DNA of 64,000 bases from Salinivibrio sp. ES.052 (GTDB lineage Bacteria; Pseudomonadota; Gammaproteobacteria; Enterobacterales; Vibrionaceae), in assembly GCF_900141775.1 (NCBI RefSeq), contig NZ_FSRI01000003.1, forward strand, positions 124,001 to 188,000, read 5' to 3'. Positions 63,516-64,000 of this stretch are shown in pieces (positions within the stretch are counted from its first letter, which is position 1; the number at the start of each line of letters is the position of its first letter). The position numbers and the translations under genes were made by a program. The notes under the pieces are model-generated. The model was not told the origin of the DNA, did not search any database, and worked only from the letters and a program-made list of their open reading frames with translations.

Positions 63516-64000
63516 ATGACACCGTCTCGCGTGATCAGTGGCACTATTTTACTGTTTCCCACTATGCTACTTGCACCTAGCGCGGCCTTGGCGGCCGGCT
63601 TTGGGGTAACGATTGAAAACGACAGTCCATTGGGAGTCGACAACCAATACACCAGTGGCGTTTATGCGCACTGGCATGCAGATTGGTCGGACGATCTCAC
63701 TACTTCGTCAGTCACGCCTATCCGTTGGTTTGCCGAACAGCTCTCGCTCAATGAAGCGGCAAGGCAAGGTTGGAGTGTCGATATGGGGCAAATGATGTGG
63801 ACCCCTAACGATATTACCTATACCACGCCTCAACCCGAAGAGCGTCCCTATGCGGGGTTAATTTTTGTCGAGCCCGGTATCTACCAGCAAACGCCAGAAC
63901 GGGTTGATAAATGGTCACTGATGCTCGGTATGGTTGGCCCCGCCTCGCAAACGGAAGAAGGGCAATCTTACGTTCACGATTTGATTGACTCTCCCGATCC
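63516..64000 (+). CDS. lpxR: Lipid A deacylase LpxR family, 5' part
   Basis: First 161 codons of an outer-membrane beta-barrel, cut by the window edge. It has a signal peptide (cleavage after residue 26, AALA), then ENDSPLGVDNQYTSGVY with the Asn/Asp calcium and substrate residues, EERPYAG, and GPASQTEEGQSYVHDL with the catalytic His region of LpxR. It removes 3'-acyloxyacyl chains from lipid A. AGGA lies five bases before the ATG. Confidence 0.88.
   Translation, partial: MTPSRVISGTILLFPTMLLAPSAALAAGFGVTIENDSPLGVDNQYTSGVYAHWHADWSDDLTTSSVTPIRWFAEQLSLNEAARQGWSVDMGQMMWTPNDITYTTPQPEERPYAGLIFVEPGIYQQTPERVDKWSLMLGMVGPASQTEEGQSYVHDLIDSPD

Noticed and set aside
1-64000. CRISPR arrays, rRNA, tRNA and complete insertion sequences
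   Set aside because: No regularly spaced repeat series, no conserved rRNA or tRNA sequence and no intact transposase were recognised on reading both strands; weak tRNAs could be missed without a covariance search.

Overview
The window is a gammaproteobacterial chromosome segment, most likely from a halophilic member of the Vibrionaceae such as Salinivibrio. This is inferred from gene content, not from any search: a TeaABCD-type compatible-solute TRAP transporter ending in a universal stress protein, an NhaD sodium/proton antiporter, TrkH, a YfcG-like GST, ViuB, RavA-ViaA, a periplasmic MsrAB fusion, LpxR, and the PdsO/PdsR/PdsS set typical of marine proteobacteria. Most of it is dense, balanced-composition core sequence. 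An A+T-rich accessory block lies at about 26.1-33.8 kb, and a second small insertion lies at 34.8-36.6 kb.

Layout. 1-6.5 kb: end of ogt, a GNAT, divergent pdsO and pdsRS (no sortase or sortase target beside them), a GST and small genes. 7-19 kb: a dCache chemoreceptor, a PLP decarboxylase, trkH, deaD, rnb, a diguanylate cyclase followed by an NlpC/P60 lipoprotein, and tag. 19.2-22.4 kb: folM-folX, yceJ-yceI and a HAD phosphatase. 22.5-26.0 kb: a Fur-boxed sitABCD metal ABC operon with overlapping genes.

26.0-33.85 kb: a defence island. It contains unknown small genes, repeats and decayed ORFs, then a predicted type II CBASS: a two-TM SAVED effector, a CD-NTase, Cap2 (E2-E1 fusion) and Cap3 (JAMM protease). 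A decayed IS4-family transposase lies between the effector and the other three genes. A degenerate copy of the 3' end of the lysR gene on the right flank is also found on the left flank, right after sitD. The island is therefore bracketed by direct copies of one gene end, which marks the insertion point.

33.85-38 kb: a LysR regulator and lrgA/lrgB (cidAB) that look like an ancestral divergent pair, split by a hipBA toxin-antitoxin operon. Near-identical LysR-type palindromes lie on both sides of hipBA, and a HipB-type operator overlaps the hipBA promoter. 38-49.5 kb: msrAB, a periplasmic solute-binding protein, pcp, a class I glutamine amidotransferase, a lipoate-ligase-like protein, cytochrome b562, Fur-boxed viuB, a lipoprotein S9 peptidase, a GH13 enzyme, a second diguanylate cyclase and a parvulin. 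50-58 kb: teaABCD, nhaD and a TrpXYZ-like ABC transporter with palindromic upstream sites. 58-64 kb: an EamA exporter, viaA-ravA, sseA and the start of lpxR.

The genes with a shared theme are for salt and osmotic adaptation (teaABCD, nhaD, trkH), iron/manganese supply under Fur (sitABCD, viuB), pterin metabolism (folM, folX), and phage defence or persistence (CBASS, HipBA). No rRNA, tRNA or CRISPR array was recognised.
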